Shown: positions 13,401 through 24,413, counted from the first letter of the stretch. The stretch is 64,000 bases of DNA from Helochares maculicollis (GCA_033557835.1 JAWQRO010000035.1:1-64000), one strand, 5' to 3'. Made by a program: numbers and translations. Notes: generated from the letters alone by a model not told the origin.

Positions 13401-14544
13401 CCTTTTTCTTGGAAGTCCTTCATGGTCATGAATATTTTGCCTTTGGTCCACATGCTGCAGTTTCCAGAAATTACTTTGTGGGCCATCAGAACCCTCGTAT
13501 AGACTTCCAAAATCTGTAGGGTAAAACAACTAGATTAATAAACATAATTATGATCAAAATAAGAAAGAGACGCACTTTGATGTAATCTTCACGGACTTGC
13601 TGCAGTTTGTCGTCCAGTGGCACCACGATCGTTTCCAGCGACCTCGAATGGACGTACGGAGCCACATCAGGGCTTTCTTCTGTCCGAAATTCAATATGCG
13701 AAACCAGTAAATTTCGTATCACCTTGAAAAGTGTGCCTTATTAATCCCTGAACAAATTGCAACATGTGATACTTACATCAGAGACGTCACTAAGAGAGCT
13801 ACCGGGAGTGGCGCTGAGTGCTAGCACCCTAAAGTACTTATTTTTGAGATACAACTTACGAATCACTTCGCAATAGGCATGATTACCCTTAGCTCTGTGC
13901 GCTTCGTCGAAAACGACGCATTTTATATCGCCCGCTAAAGCTGCAATCGTATCCAGATCGTTCTGCAAAACTTGTGGGGTGGCAAAAAAAACCCTCTTGT
14001 CGGCCCAGATTTGATTGCGGGACGTTTGCAGCTTAGTGCCTGTTAGTTCAGCCGTTACGTCTTTCGGAATGGCCATTATGTTATAACAAGCATCGATTTG
14101 TTGCTTGACTAGCGGACGCGTGGGGGCTAAAAAGACGACTTTGCCAGATGGGTACCAGCGGTAGAAGTTGTACATGACCACAGCAGCTATGAAAGTTTTT
14201 CCTAAGCCAGTCGGGAGGCTGACTAGAACGTTTTTAAACAAGGCTTCTTTAACGATGTTGAATTGATAGTCCCTAGGCGGGTAGTTGGTGGGGTAAATCC
14301 ATGTAGATCCAGCTTGGGCATCGAAACCAATCGTAGCGTCTTGCATACTAAAAATATCACGGAATCGTATGTTGCAAATAATTATATAATACAAGGCTTA
14401 CGAATTGAATAAGCACAATTCGGTAGCGAGAAATAGCCAAATAGAATTAGATCCCAAAGAATCATGTAATTATCATAGGAATTACAATAAAAAATGAGCT
14501 TACTCTTCATCATGATTGATTTGCATAAAATATTTCTTGATCAT
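1485..14544 (-). CDS. FANCM: Fanconi anemia group M protein (FANCM/Hef-like DNA translocase)
   Basis: FANCM is a SF2 helicase-fold translocase that remodels stalled forks and recruits the Fanconi machinery. Coding exons on the minus strand are 14544-14504, 14347-13777, 13722-13576, 13513-13389, 13331-13225, 13161-12815 and 4526-1485; all phases agree and give 1,459 residues. The first ATG has an in-frame TGA just upstream. Visible motifs: WIYPTNYPPRDYQ (about 30-42), Walker A LPTGLGKT (58-65), DEAH (161-164), SATPGS (about 192), the FANCM insert motif LYHAYELLIRHGLRGF, STCIGEEGLDVGEV, and motif VI QRMGRTGR (492-499). The 960-residue tail is polar with acidic clusters. No ERCC4-like or helix-hairpin-helix region is seen, unlike human FANCM (2,048 aa). 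The last codons overlap a good donor (AGG then GTGAGT at about 1496), so a further exon left of the window is possible. Exon 3 uses a weaker donor, GTGCGT. Confidence 0.93.
5676..5715 (+). repeat. 45-bp dispersed motif, copy in FANCM intron
   Basis: Contains ATGAGCGAGCGAATTCTAAG followed by TAAGCAAAGC. It is one of at least ten recognisable copies of a motif with the consensus GAGCGAGCGAATCC, two to four bases, then AGTAAGCGAAGC. Nearby weaker copies are at 5841-5875 and 6301-6345. Confidence 0.6.
6460..6650 (+). repeat. Family B repeat fragment
   Basis: TTACTTGAAAAATTAGGAAAC, the following AGGTAAACTGGTACTTCCGG and the later CGCCTCAAAA match, with changes, the same order of phrases at 61260-61330 and 63000-63065. 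It is a short, degraded piece of the repeat that dominates the right end of the window. Confidence 0.5.
6790..8000 (-). mobile_element. LINE remnant (RNase H-bearing non-LTR retrotransposon)
   Basis: Minus-strand frames keep the end of a LINE ORF2. At 7873-7343 there is a SPPITHRIAFQAEKF segment, then the RNase H start YIYIDGSVNPTDEKAAY. At 7430-7149 the RNase H C-terminal half has ICTDSLSVLNKL and WVPSHSGIMGNEKA. At 7152-6823 there is the C-terminal CDCGQHGDLNHIF zinc-knuckle-like motif. The RNase H block argues for a Jockey/I/R1-type group. Frames are broken by shifts and no reverse transcriptase is left, so it is a dead, 5'-truncated copy. It lies in FANCM intron 6 in the same orientation as FANCM. 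Confidence 0.75.
8001..8981. other. FANCM intron 6 between LINE and LTR element
   Basis: AT-rich sequence with no frame above noise. I see no motif or element I can name here. Confidence 0.5.
8982..9260 (+). repeat. 5' LTR of the gypsy-like element
   Basis: Starts AGTTATATTCAGG and ends AAGATATAACT; CTATATATAAGGAACCTG near 9031 contains a TATA-like promoter. Directly after it, GGTGCTGCGAACAGGATC at 9261 is in the place of the tRNA primer binding site; I did not assign the tRNA. Confidence 0.8.
9393..10508 (+). pseudogene. gag-like frame of the LTR element
   Basis: A 371-codon frame begins with a segment typical of 17.6/297-type Gag (CIPNFDGNPNELPRFLRT near residue 25). The C-terminal half is asparagine- and glutamine-rich low complexity. 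A conserved Gag motif, LRTFLAGLREPL at about 9864-9900, reads only in another frame inside this ORF, so the open frame runs through two compensating shifts and is not an intact gag. No zinc knuckle is seen, as in many elements of this group. Confidence 0.6.
10500..12139 (+). pseudogene. pol remnant: protease start and integrase, RT deleted
   Basis: The frame at 10378-10929 resembles the start of a gypsy-type pol, but the retropepsin motif reads LLIGSGSLKSF, where an Asp is expected at the Gly. It breaks off near 10900, where the reverse transcriptase and RNase H should follow. From about 10940 another frame leads into the integrase HHCC region (CEVCQQAKYER near 11365) and core. Of the catalytic triad, the first position reads INTVQL (Asn for Asp), ITDDGTEF near 11600 keeps Asp, and IERLHSTILEHIR near 11705 keeps Glu; a stop follows KYAEA at 11523. 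Not functional. Confidence 0.7.
12296..12470 (+). repeat. 3' LTR of the gypsy-like element, truncated
   Basis: Matches the 5' LTR from its first base to the CTCGACATCTTGAGTTA phrase near 12450, with scattered substitutions, then similarity stops. About 100 bp of the LTR end is missing, and the differences between the LTRs indicate an old insertion. Confidence 0.75.
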
Positions 14545-15482
14545 AAGGACAGTTCACTTAATTGCGTCCATATAAACATATGTTTCTTCCCCAGTTTCGT
14601 TCCAGCTTTCAGTCCTGCTTATAAATTAGAATTCAAATAATCTGTGAGAATTAAGACATAACCTCAATCGACCTGTAACATATCCTTGAGGCTGTTCAGG
14701 AACAAAAATATTGATTTGCGACCTCTATAGGTAACTGCAACAACAACGCGGTAGCAAATTTAGCATCACCAAATACAACGGTTCGCAGCCCAATCTTGTG
14801 CTTTGAACAAAGACGGCATCTATGTTTTTTTGCAGCTTAGGTTATGTTTGAAGTGAAAATTTATCGAACGTCGTTTATGACGGCAAAAAATAATGATGAA
14901 ATAAAATTCTGTTTTCCTTTGGGTATATAAACAATAATAGGCAAAGTAAGTATTTGTTTTCGTTTTATCTCTTATTATCCATCCGTTCCCAACCGATTGG
15001 TATAAATAACATACATGAAATAATTGCGCGTTACCAATTCACCCATGGCCAATTGTCTGTTGTAAGGCAATGCAATGATTAGATTAACTGTTATTTTTAT
15101 TACGTGCATCAATTACCGCAAATTGCGCCGAGGAAATCATAAACTTTATGCCATTGACTTGCTTTGGGTGCAACGTAATTTTCGAGGTGCTTTACGATTG
15201 TTTTGTTTTTATGGTGGTGGGTGCTTTATGGAAGCCGAAACAAATATCTTAACCATATGCAATTTTTTTTATATATTTGACTATCTTATCTTAAAGCTAT
15301 GTTATATTTAAGTACAAAAAGGTTTTGTATTCTCGATGATTTTGTGTGTTTATATATGTATGCTAAGGGTTCAAAATTGGTTTTAGATGTTCCCAATCTA
15401 ATAAGTAATTGATTCTGCTTCTGGCTTATACTTCCAGACGTTAGTAAAAGATCTAACACGGAAGTATGGGCCCATTAAACGA
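14545..15482. promoter_or_regulatory. Shared upstream region of FANCM and BTBD9
   Basis: FANCM (minus) and BTBD9 (plus) are transcribed away from each other with 0.9 kb between the first FANCM ATG and the earliest BTBD9 exon candidate. Any promoters and 5' UTRs of both must lie here or in adjacent noncoding exons. I see no unambiguous TATA box; the role is inferred from gene arrangement. Confidence 0.4.
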
Positions 15483-15530
15483 ATGAATGTTGAGATGAGC
15501 GAGTGCCCTTCTTGCCGAAAAAAGAGAAAG
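15483..15530 (+). other. Candidate 5' exon of BTBD9
   Basis: A 16-codon open segment (MNVEMSECPSCRKKRK) ends exactly at a consensus donor, AAAG then GTGAGT at 15531. It would splice in phase 0 to the acceptor CCCCTCAG at 16025. If used it would give BTBD9 a short CxxC-containing N-terminal extension. It may equally be 5' UTR, because the Met at 16026 (MSSTH) aligns with the vertebrate start (MSNSH). Confidence 0.35.
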
Positions 15531-16025
15531 GTGAGTCATTTGTTGTTTATTTTTCATCTGTCAGCTCGGCAGGCCTTAAAAATCCAAAACTTGGTGGCAC
15601 AACGATCTCCACTTCATATTGTTTCCTATATTTCTGGAAGTCGTCTCTCCCTCGGCTCCCTTGTTTAATGTTCGCTCCAATGGCTTGAAAGTGGCATCGG
15701 CATATTCATGTCGCCCTCACAAACTTGTTGGTAATCTTCTTAACCCTCCGGGTGTGTACCCGACTTTTTAAAATTTAAATATGTTGCTCAAGTTGAAGTC
15801 TTGAGACTTCTCTACCTCACCTCACTTTGTTTCATTTTGAATGTCGGCTTAAAAATGTCATCAAAATCTACGTCTCGTCATCATAAAATTATGAATAACT
15901 TTTCCAGTCCGCTCGTCTGGGTTTTGGGCATGCGGTTAAAATTGTAACTGATTTTTCACCCACATGTATGCACGCAATACAATATACACAAACAGTTATG
16001 GTATTAATTTTTTCTTTCCCCTCAG

Positions 16026-19000
16026 ATGAGCAGTACTCACCAATATTTACAAGCAAACAACTCTCCTAATGCAGCGTCCCGCTTAGGCGACATAGAACAC
16101 TTAACTCAGCTTTCCGAGCACTTAAATTCTCTCTGCATGAACGAAGAGTACTCGGATGTCACTTTAGTTGTAGAGGGACAAAAACTATATGCCCACAAAG
16201 TTATATTAGCAGCTAGGAGCGAATATTTTCGTGCTTTGCTCTACGGCGGACTCAAAGAATCTAGTCAGGTAAGCCAAACGATTGAAGCTTTTGTATTGCA
16301 TCTTTGTTCCTAAACGGTTGTTTGCTGTTTGCTTTCAGAATGAAATTGAACTCCCAGATGCGCCTCTGAAGGCTTTTAAAACATTGCTTAGATACATTTA
16401 CTCAGGCCACATGTTTCTGATGACTCTCCAAGAGGATTTGATTCTAGACACGTTAGGCTTGGCCCACCAGTACGGGTTCCAAGACTTGGAAGCGGCCATC
16501 TCCGACATATTACGCCAGATACTCTCATTGAAGAACGTCTGCGCCATTTTAGACACAGCTAATCTATACGGCTTGAAAACCCTAGTCAAAATTTGCCACA
16601 ACTTCCTGGACTTGCATCCGTTGGAAGCTTTGCACCATGACAGCTTCCTCCAACTATCCCAGGTAATTGCCTTGAATTATTCCATCTGCGATTTTTGTTT
16701 GGTAAGACAACATTTTTTTATTAACAGAAGTACAATCACGAAGATCGCATAAGTGTGGACGAAAATATGAATAAATGACGATGCTGTTGAGTTCCTAAAC
16801 CAAATATAAACCCAAATTGTGTAGTGCTAGACTTTACTTTATTTTATTTATTTATTTATTCATTGTATCTAGAGGGAAATTTATTTTGCTCAAACCAGCC
16901 GACAGAGGTCCAATTTTAGGTGTGTACTGAGGTAACCGGAGGTTGTTTTGCACTTTTCCAACTTCACTTGCTTGTCCAATACACTTATATATTTCTTTAT
17001 GTTTCATATCGTCGTCAGCATTGTTTATATGGCGTATTTTGCTTTCTTTAGTATTAATAATAATAATTTAATGATTAGTATAATGCTAAAGTACAATATG
17101 TATTGTGATATACCGCTAGTATTAATTCATTTAGTATGTAATTAAAATTGTGGTACCAAATAAAAATTTGTAGTCATTTCAATTCTGGTGTTACTTGTTG
17201 AAGCAAAACAGTTTGAAATTTCTGTAATGACGACATTTTAATTAATTTGCGTAGATGACCCTGTCCCTTCTTATTTTTAGGCCTCTTTGGTGGAATTGCT
17301 GCAGAGGGACTCGTTTTTTGCTCCCGAAGTAGAAATTTTTAAGGGTGTTTGCTCTTGGTGTAAGGTAAACGAGGACACCAACGATTTAGCTATGGGTTGT
17401 GTGCGACTGCCTTTGATGAGCGTAGCCGATTTGCTATCGGTTGTGCGGCCGGCTGGTTTGGTTAAGCCTGATACATTACTAGACGCTATCGAAGAAAGGA
17501 CGCGGACGAGATCCACCAGTTTGAGACATCGAGGCCAACTGAGTGAGTAATCCATTTACGGTTTCACTTACTTAAACGGGCGCTTCTTATTCCACTAATG
17601 AGTATTTGTGGTGGTGATCTGTTGTTTTAGTAGTTGATGAAAACGTGGCCAGCCAAAGACTGGGATCGAAAGTGATTGCCGGGGACATTCCCGAAGCCTT
17701 ATTGAATGGCGATCATTGTAATTACGATGTAGAACGAGGGTATACTAGGCATGCTATTAATGGAGCTGGTGATACTGGGATTATTGTGCGTTTAGGGACG
17801 CCTTCTATTGTTAATTATATTCGTATGTTATTATGGGATCGTGATTTAAGGTAATTTAAACTTAAGAGAACTTCGGTTCAAGCCCTCATTGGACCAAATG
17901 AGATATTATGACAAAAATGCTGCTATTTGATTTGATTTGTCTTTGAAATGGATTTGTAAACTTTATAGCCAAATTGTAAGGTAGTGTTAATATAATTATC
18001 TACTGGAACTGATAAGTTAAAAATATCGTCAGTAGAGAATTGGTATATTTTTTGACGATAATTACTTAATTTAAAAATTTTAAATTAAAAGCTCAGAATT
18101 GCCGGTTCAAAATTTGTTTGATTCTAGTTTATCTATAGGATTTTAAAGAAATACTTATTTTTTAAAGAATTACATTTAACTTGGTGAAAAATATGTAGTT
18201 TCTATTCTTTATTTATATAGTTAGATTTTTATTAAACTTGCATGGAATGATGTATAATTTTAATACTAAGCTGACACCAAATATTGACAGGCTTACTTAG
18301 AATTTTCACATTTTATTAGGTGCGCAACTAAGCTCTCGCTGTTTATCAATAGATGACTCCAGCAGCAAATGCTGGTCGAATTTGACATATCCATTAGGAG
18401 TTACCCGCCAAGCCATTTCCAAGCAATTGCATGCGTTGGGAATGATTCAAAAGCAAGGAACTTGGGTTCCTTATGATTTGAAGCCAAAGGATGTTGAACG
18501 TCGTTTTTTCGCCTGTGATCAACTGCTCCAGCGGCAAAAAAGGAAGGGTTTTCTTCATCGCATCGTGACGGGTGATGAAAAATGGATTCATTACAGCAAC
18601 CCAAAGAAAGAAAGTCATGGGGATTGCTCGGTCATGCTTCTACGTCGTTGGCTCGGCCAAATATTCACGCTGGAAAGGTTATGCTGTGTATTTGGTGGGA
18701 CCAGGTCGGTGTTATTTATTATGAACTGTTGAAACCGAACGAAACTATCACTGGGGAACAGTATCGACTTCAATTGATGCGATTGAGCCGAGCACTGCGT
18801 GAAAAACGGCCACAATACGAGAAGAGGCACGAATAAGTGATTCTACAGCATGACAACGCTCGGCCTCACATTGCCAAACACATTAAAACCTACCTGGAAA
18901 CGCTCAAATGGGAAGTCCTACCCCACCCGCCATATTCTCCAGATATTGCGCCGTCCGATTATTACTTGTTCCGTTCGATGGCACATGGTCTGGCTGATCA

Positions 19001-21656
19001 GCAGGTCCGCTCATATGAAGACATCAAAAAATGGCTTGATTCGTGGATAGCCTCAAAAAATAAACACTTTTACCGTAACAGTATTGGTGGTCTGCCAGAA
19101 AGATGGGAAAAAGTTGCAGTTAGCGATGGGCAATACTTTAAATGATTCATTTGTAACCATTTTTTTACAATAAAGTTGCTTTTTCATCAAAAAAAAAAAC
19201 AGCGAGAACTTAGTTGCGCACCTAATATTTCATTATATCTGTCTCCATTTATTAAGAAATGCTATTAAAAGCTAATGGTTTAAGTTTAAGTATTCTAGAT
19301 TTTAACAATAAATTAAGCACATGATTCTTTATGTACATTTGTTCCTTGGTTCTAACATTGTGTCATTTTGTTGTCAAAAGATAGCGCATAAAATCTATTG
19401 AAGTAACCTTTGGAACCCAAAGTCCCATTTTGTTTGGTAAGACTGCAAACACTACAAAACTTCTTGTTCGTTTAGTTGTTTACGAGTTACTAGCATATTT
19501 CTTTTTCGTGTTAAACATGTCGAATTTTGAGCCAACTAAAGAGCATTTGCGGCATGTAATGATTTTCTTGTTCAATCAAAAGAAAGAGGCATCAGAAAGT
19601 CATCGAATTTTTGCAGAGACTTACGGCAATCTTGCTCCAACTGTCAAAACTTGTAAATGCTGGCTTCAACGTTTCAAAAGTGGCGATTGCAATCTTATTG
19701 ACAAAGAACGTGAAAATCGCCGAAAAAAGTTTGAAGACAACGAATTACAAGCATTATTGGACGAAGACGATGCACAAACACAACAAATGATGACGGAGCA
19801 GTTGAATGTCACTCGGCAAGCCATTTCTGAATGCCTGAGAGCCATGGGGAAGATTCAAAAGATTGGAAAATGGGTTTCACACAAACTGAACAAACAACAG
19901 CTGGAAATATGAAAACCTGTGTGCGAAATCCTGCACTTACGCCACAAAAGAAAGGGTTTTTTACATTGGGTTGTAACTGGCGATGAAAAATGGATATATT
20001 TTGTGAATCCCAAACGTAAGAAATCGTGAGTTACGCCGGACAACCATCAATATCGAGTACAAAACTGGATCGTTTTGGAAATAAGACAATGCTGTGTGTG
20101 TGTGGTGGGATTAGAAGGGAGTAGTGTACTACGAGCTTCTCAAACTCGACGAAACACTTAATACCGTCCGCTACTGACAACAAATGATCAATTTAAACCA
20201 CGCATTGATCGAAAACGCCCAGAATGGGCTCGAAGACGAGGCAAAATCATTCTGCAGCATGACGAACGCTCCTGCAGATTCAGTCAAAGAAACTATTTCC
20301 TCGCTTGATTGGGAAGTCCTACCCCACCTGTCGTATACACCAGACCTGGCGCCTTCTGATTATCACCTCTTCTCATCGATGGGACACGCACTGGCTGAGC
20401 AACGCTTGAAGACATTCGAGGATGTATAAAAATGGCTTGATGAATGGATACCAATGAAAGTTGAAGCATTATTTTGGAATGGTATCCATACATTGTCCAA
20501 GAGATGGGTAAAATGTAAAAAGCAAGAGACAATATTTTGAATAAAAAATGTTTTACCATTGTTTTTAAATAATTGCATATTTATCTCATTTGGTACAGCC
20601 TGACTCCATCAATAAATTTAGTAACAAAAGGAGATGTTAAAATTAGCAAAATAATTGCTTTGTTCCAGATCGTATTCATATTACATAGAAGTCTCTATGG
20701 AGCAGAAAGATTGGATTAAGGTTGTTGATTATACAAACTATTCCTGCCGATCTTGGCAATATCTATATTTTGACTGTCGTGTGGTACAATACATTAAAAT
20801 AGTAGGAACTCAAAATACCGTCAATAAAGTATTCCATCTTGTATCTCTAGAAGCGAGTTACAAGCCAACCATTCCCAAAATGTTTAAAGATATCATAGTT
20901 CCTAATTATAATGTAGCTACTGTAGAGAAAAGCGCTTGTGTTATCGAAGGAGTAAGGTAATCAACAATCATTCTATTTCGTTATACTGGAAGATGATCTA
21001 GGTTTTGTTAAAATTTTAGTCGATCGAGAAATGTCTTGCTCAACGGCGACACAAAGCATTACGACTGGGACTCAGGGTACACATGCCATCAACTGGGATC
21101 TGGCGCCATCTTAATACAGCTTGGACAACCGTACATCATTTCCAGCCTACGCCTGTTACTTTGGGACTGTGATGATCGAAGCTACAGCTACTACATAGAA
21201 TCTTCAGTGAACGTATGGGACTGGGAGGTTCTAGTAGATAGGACGCGAGAGAGCTGCCGATCCTGGCAAGTTGTCAAATTCGCACCAAGACCTATTGTGT
21301 TCATCAGAATCGTCGGAACCCACAATACAGCTAATGAAGTAAGTTACTCCACCTTGACCATAATCCATTTCCACTCACATATTCAGAGCTCAATGCAAAA
21401 TCACAAACCGACTTGGTCTTGTTTCCTTAAATTCACAAAGCACATAAACCCCGCAAATATCCCACTTTCATTTAAACAATTACAACTGAATGTATCGTAA
21501 CAAGAGATGTATTAAAAACAGGTGTTCCATTGCGTCCATTTCGAATGTCCTTTCATCGAATCGAAAAATGCTTTGGAGAGTCCAAAAAAAGAAGTAGTTT
21601 CCACCGATCCTCCGATACAGCCGACGGAGACGGCCACAGAAGCAGAGGAAGTCTAA
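16026..21656 (+). CDS. BTBD9: BTB/POZ domain-containing protein 9
   Basis: BTBD9 is a BTB-BACK protein with two discoidin-like domains; BTB-BACK proteins often act as cullin-3 adaptors, and BTBD9 is linked to sleep, dopamine and iron handling in flies and mammals. Coding exons: 16026-16268, 16339-16662, 17281-17542, 17631-17850, 20669-20956, 21020-21338 and 21522-21656, all phases consistent, 596 residues (human 612). Visible: BTB core YSDVTLVVEGQKLYAHKVIL (42-61) and ARSEYFRALLYGGLKES; BACK with VRLPLMSVADLLSVVRPAGL; first discoidin segment with LLNGDHCNYDVERGYTRH and LLWDRDLR; second with GDTKHYDWDSGYTCHQLGSG and LLLWDCDDRSYSYY; end VFHCVHFECP and an acidic tail. The ATG sits directly at a splice acceptor, so a 5' exon must exist. 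Intron 4 (17851-20668) carries two mariners. The last three exons are duplicated downstream. Confidence 0.95.
18316..19225 (+). mobile_element. mariner element, internally deleted, in BTBD9 intron 4
   Basis: Terminal inverted repeats TTAGGTGCGCAACTAAG (left) and the matching CTTAGTTGCGCACCTAA (right) are flanked by TA duplications at 18314-18315 and 19226-19227. At 910 bp it is shorter than the usual 1.3 kb; the transposase N-terminus is lost. The remaining frames carry TRQAISKQLHALG, IVTGDEKWIHY, LQHDNARPH and SPDIAPSDYYLF, so all three acidic residues of the DD34D triad remain, but a frameshift near 18615 and a stop at about 18836 separate them. Sequence style is that of Mos1-related mariners. 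Confidence 0.9.
19500..20576 (+). mobile_element. mariner (Mos1-like) remnant in BTBD9 intron 4
   Basis: The frame from 19518 begins MSNFEPTKEHLRHVM and runs through QRFKSGDCN, ELQALLDEDDAQTQQMMTEQ and LRAMGKIQKIGKWV to a stop at 19912. Later frames have the catalytic region with WEVLPHLSYTPDLAPSDYHLF near 20310. It belongs to the same family as 54925-56012. The 3' terminal repeat is missing: the sequence changes at 20577 straight into the duplicated BTBD9 block. Multiple stops, not functional. Confidence 0.85.
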
Positions 21657-22168
21657 ACCAAATCCATTTGTTGTGTTTGTAAATACGTTTTATCGTCCGA
21701 ACCAGATCTCCATACTTCTCCACAAGATTACACAATCTGCATAAAAATTCAAACTGCCGCTACGAGAGCAGACGAACCTAGAAAGTGACAGTGAGTTTAC
21801 ACTTTTAAGGGAACTTATATTTATTTAGTTGCGATTTTTTTATATATTGTGTATCCTTCCAAGCGATTGCAAATAAAACGACCTAATAAAATATAAAACA
21901 AAAGTTTATTTAACAATAATGTTGTACTCTTTTTCTCTCAACAATATAAACAAAAATCAACAGTTAATGGTACTTCTGATCGTGAACAATATATATAATA
22001 ATAGTCATTGTTATATACAAATCCACTTGAAAACATCTTTAAAATGTAAAACTTAACCTCGTACAGTGCTAATAAAGTAAATTATATGTACACAAGTTAT
22101 GCCAGAAATAAAATCATTTTTAATTGTCTGTCAAAATTAAAACATCTTTTGCTCAAGGAACAAACTTC
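20577..22168 (+). repeat. Segmental duplication, copy 1 (BTBD9 exons 5-7 and 3' UTR)
   Basis: 1,592 bp nearly collinear with 24414-26011, from ATATTTATCTCATTTGG to CTCAAGGAACAAACTTC. It covers the end of BTBD9 intron 4, exons 5-7 and the 3' UTR. Both borders of this copy are mariner sequence (a truncated 3' end on the left, an internal fragment on the right). Confidence 0.9.
21872..21890 (+). promoter_or_regulatory. BTBD9 polyadenylation signals
   Basis: Two AATAAA hexamers (21872-21877 and 21885-21890) lie about 215 bp after the BTBD9 stop. The same pair is kept in the duplicate near 25711-25730. Confidence 0.55.
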
Positions 22169-22567
22169 GTTTCTGCGAGCTTCTCAAACCCGGCGAAACA
22201 GTCAATACTGTCCGCTACCGACAACAAATGTTCAATTTAAACCACGCATTGGTTGAAAAACGCCCAGAATGGGTTTGAAGACACGGCAAAGTCATTCTGC
22301 AGCATGACAAAGCTCCTGCACATTCACCTCTTCTCATCGATGGTACACGCACTGACCGAGCAACACTTCAAGACTTTCGAGGATGTACAAAAATGGTTCG
22401 ATGAATGGATACCAATGAAAGTTGAAGCTTTCTTTTGGAATGCTATCCATAAATTGGACGAGAGATGGATAAAATGTGTAAAAAGCGAGGGCCAATACTT
22501 CGAATAAAAAATGTTTTGCCATTGTTTTTTTTCTGAAGAAAAATACATTTTAAAGTTGTGCACCTGG
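22169..22567 (+). mobile_element. mariner fragment at the right border of duplication copy 1
   Basis: Begins abruptly inside the transposase (ELLKPGETVNTVRY-like reading), with the piece around the third catalytic Asp deleted, then LFSSMVHALTEQHFKTFEDV and KCVKSEGQYFE to a stop at 22507. It ends with the terminal repeat phrase TTTAAAGTTGTGCACCTGG followed by TA. Same Mos1-like family as 19500-20576. Confidence 0.85.
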
Positions 22568-22789
22568 TATAGCTGCTTACATAGGAAATGTGATTCATAA
22601 AATTGTCTTCTTCAATGGATGGTTTTTAAGTATATATTGAAGAAACTATCCCAACCAAGTACACTTTGCAAAGGCATCTTAACCATAGATACAATTACCG
22701 GATGCTACCAAGCACTTGCTTATCCACTCAAACTTTAACTAGTAGACATTGTTTGCATCTAGGAGATAATTTGGAAAAGACAGAAATCA

Positions 22790-23990
22790 TGTGACACCAG
22801 CGATGGATACAAACTCATCTACTAAGGCGCCACCAACACCACGTGAATCACGGTTGACGTTAGCAAAAACCTGCAATGCCAAGTCGTCGAAGTGCACTTA
22901 TATTATGATCATGTTATGGTCGTCGTCGTTGACAACTAAGACAGCTGTCTAGACATTTACTGGGCCTACGCTCCCCAGACTGGATGCGATGAAGAAGAGA
23001 AATTCCAATACTGGTGGGAACTATAGCACCACATCTCATCCTACCTAACGGTGGATATATTACTTTTTGGCGGTGATCTCAATGAACACATCGGAAAGAT
23101 AAGAGACCATTACAACTGTCATAGCGGAAACGGATAAGGGTCAAGAAATGATGAAAGTGGCAGCATTCACAACATTGCCAAAGCAGGGAATTTAGCTGTT
23201 GATAACATTTTCCTCCAAAAGAGAATGAATCACCTGATTACCTACAAAAATAATCTATGCACCTCCAAAATTGATTTCATCCCGGTAAGGAAGCAAGACT
23301 TCCCCACAGTAACCAACACAAAGACAATTCCATCTGACTGCTTGGCACCTTAGCACAAACTGGTCGTCACTGACCTGTGGGTCAACATAAACGGTGTAAG
23401 TTACATGATCAGAAAGTACTCATTTGGAAAGACCATCTTTTCCCCATCGAGCCGGACAATGTGAACGTTGCATGGTTTGCACTCCACAATTTGGTCTCCA
23501 CTACAGCTGTAACAGCTCTCAATGAACAGACAAGCAGACGTGACTGTGGACGGGAGAGGTACAGGAAAAGGTATGAGCATTTAAGATGAAGTTTGCGCAC
23601 AGAACAGTTGATAATTGGCGAGAATACAAGGCTATCAAGAAGAAACCAACAGCACCATGGTAACTGCATGTGCCGCATGCCACCGTGACCTGTACGAAAG
23701 ATTAGATACAGCGGATGTTAAAAAGATCATTCAGTGGGCGAAAGTGCATAAAAAAGCAACTTTGGACATCGGGTATTATAAGTACATAAAGAACAAGGAC
23801 AAGCAAATGTTACAGAATACGAGAAAGATACGTCTACGGTGGCGACAATATTTCAATAAAATTTGCAGCATTAAGATAACAGACTTGCCTATCCCTGATG
23901 GATCTCGTTTCTCTGGTCCAATCTTCGGCATCACCACAGTTGATTTGAAAGAGCCCTCGGCGGTATGAAAAATGCCATGGCCCTTCCATC
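22790..23990 (+). mobile_element. RTE-like non-LTR retrotransposon remnant
   Basis: Broken plus-strand frames encode an apurinic-type endonuclease: YWAYAPQTGCDEEEKFQYW near 22957, LLFGGDLNEHIGKI near 23060, KAGNLAVDNIFLQKRMNHLI near 23178, then ITYKNNLCTSKIDFIPVRKQ. The following frame (23615-23968) has the linker DLYERLDTADVKKIIQWAK and RLRWRQYFNKI seen before the reverse transcriptase of RTE/BovB-type elements. Stops and shifts are frequent and the reverse transcriptase is absent. Confidence 0.75.
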
Positions 23991-23994
23991 CAAA

Positions 23995-24400
23995 GATTTG
24001 TTGATAGTATTTGTTTTCATAGATGAAATATGTAGAGTTTAAACATAGTTGGACTATAAATTCTTCACTGTTTAGGTCTGCGAGTTTTTTAAGTTTGTTA
24101 CATTAATTTTTTCTATTGTTAAATTGATGGGGTTGTTGGTGAAAAGCAATGTGAAGTCAAGAATTTTATCTTGTTTATATATGGATTTGGCATTCACTTT
24201 TTCTATGAAGTCTAGGGAGCTAGTCTTTTTTATTTAAAATCTTGGAGATTATAAGTGATATAAATTTTGATATGTAGGTAGGAGCGTCCATTGAGCTCAC
24301 GATAGGCCGAAATGTTTCATCGTTATTATGATTTTTTGGTAGAAAATAAATGCACGGTGGTTCAGAGTTTTTTATGAATATCATATTACTTTTCAATAGC
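23995..24400 (-). mobile_element. Penelope-like reverse transcriptase fragment
   Basis: On the minus strand, successive frames read YFLPKNHNNDETFRPIVSSM then DAPTYISKFI, a KILDFTLLFTNNPINL segment and STYFIYENKYYQQIFG. These match the order of reverse-transcriptase motifs in Penelope-like elements (LPKIHK..RPIVS..SPTY, FTN(I/V)P, YxQxxG). It stops right after QQIFG, where the AMGSPLSP-type motif should follow, at the head-to-head junction with the RTE fragment. Broken and non-functional. Confidence 0.65.
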
Positions 24401-24413
24401 CGGTAGCGAGTTA

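Noticed and set aside
13272..13529. Minus-strand 85-codon frame
   Set aside because: Wrong frame across FANCM exons 4 and 5 and their 57-bp intron; the true frame is set by the splice sites.
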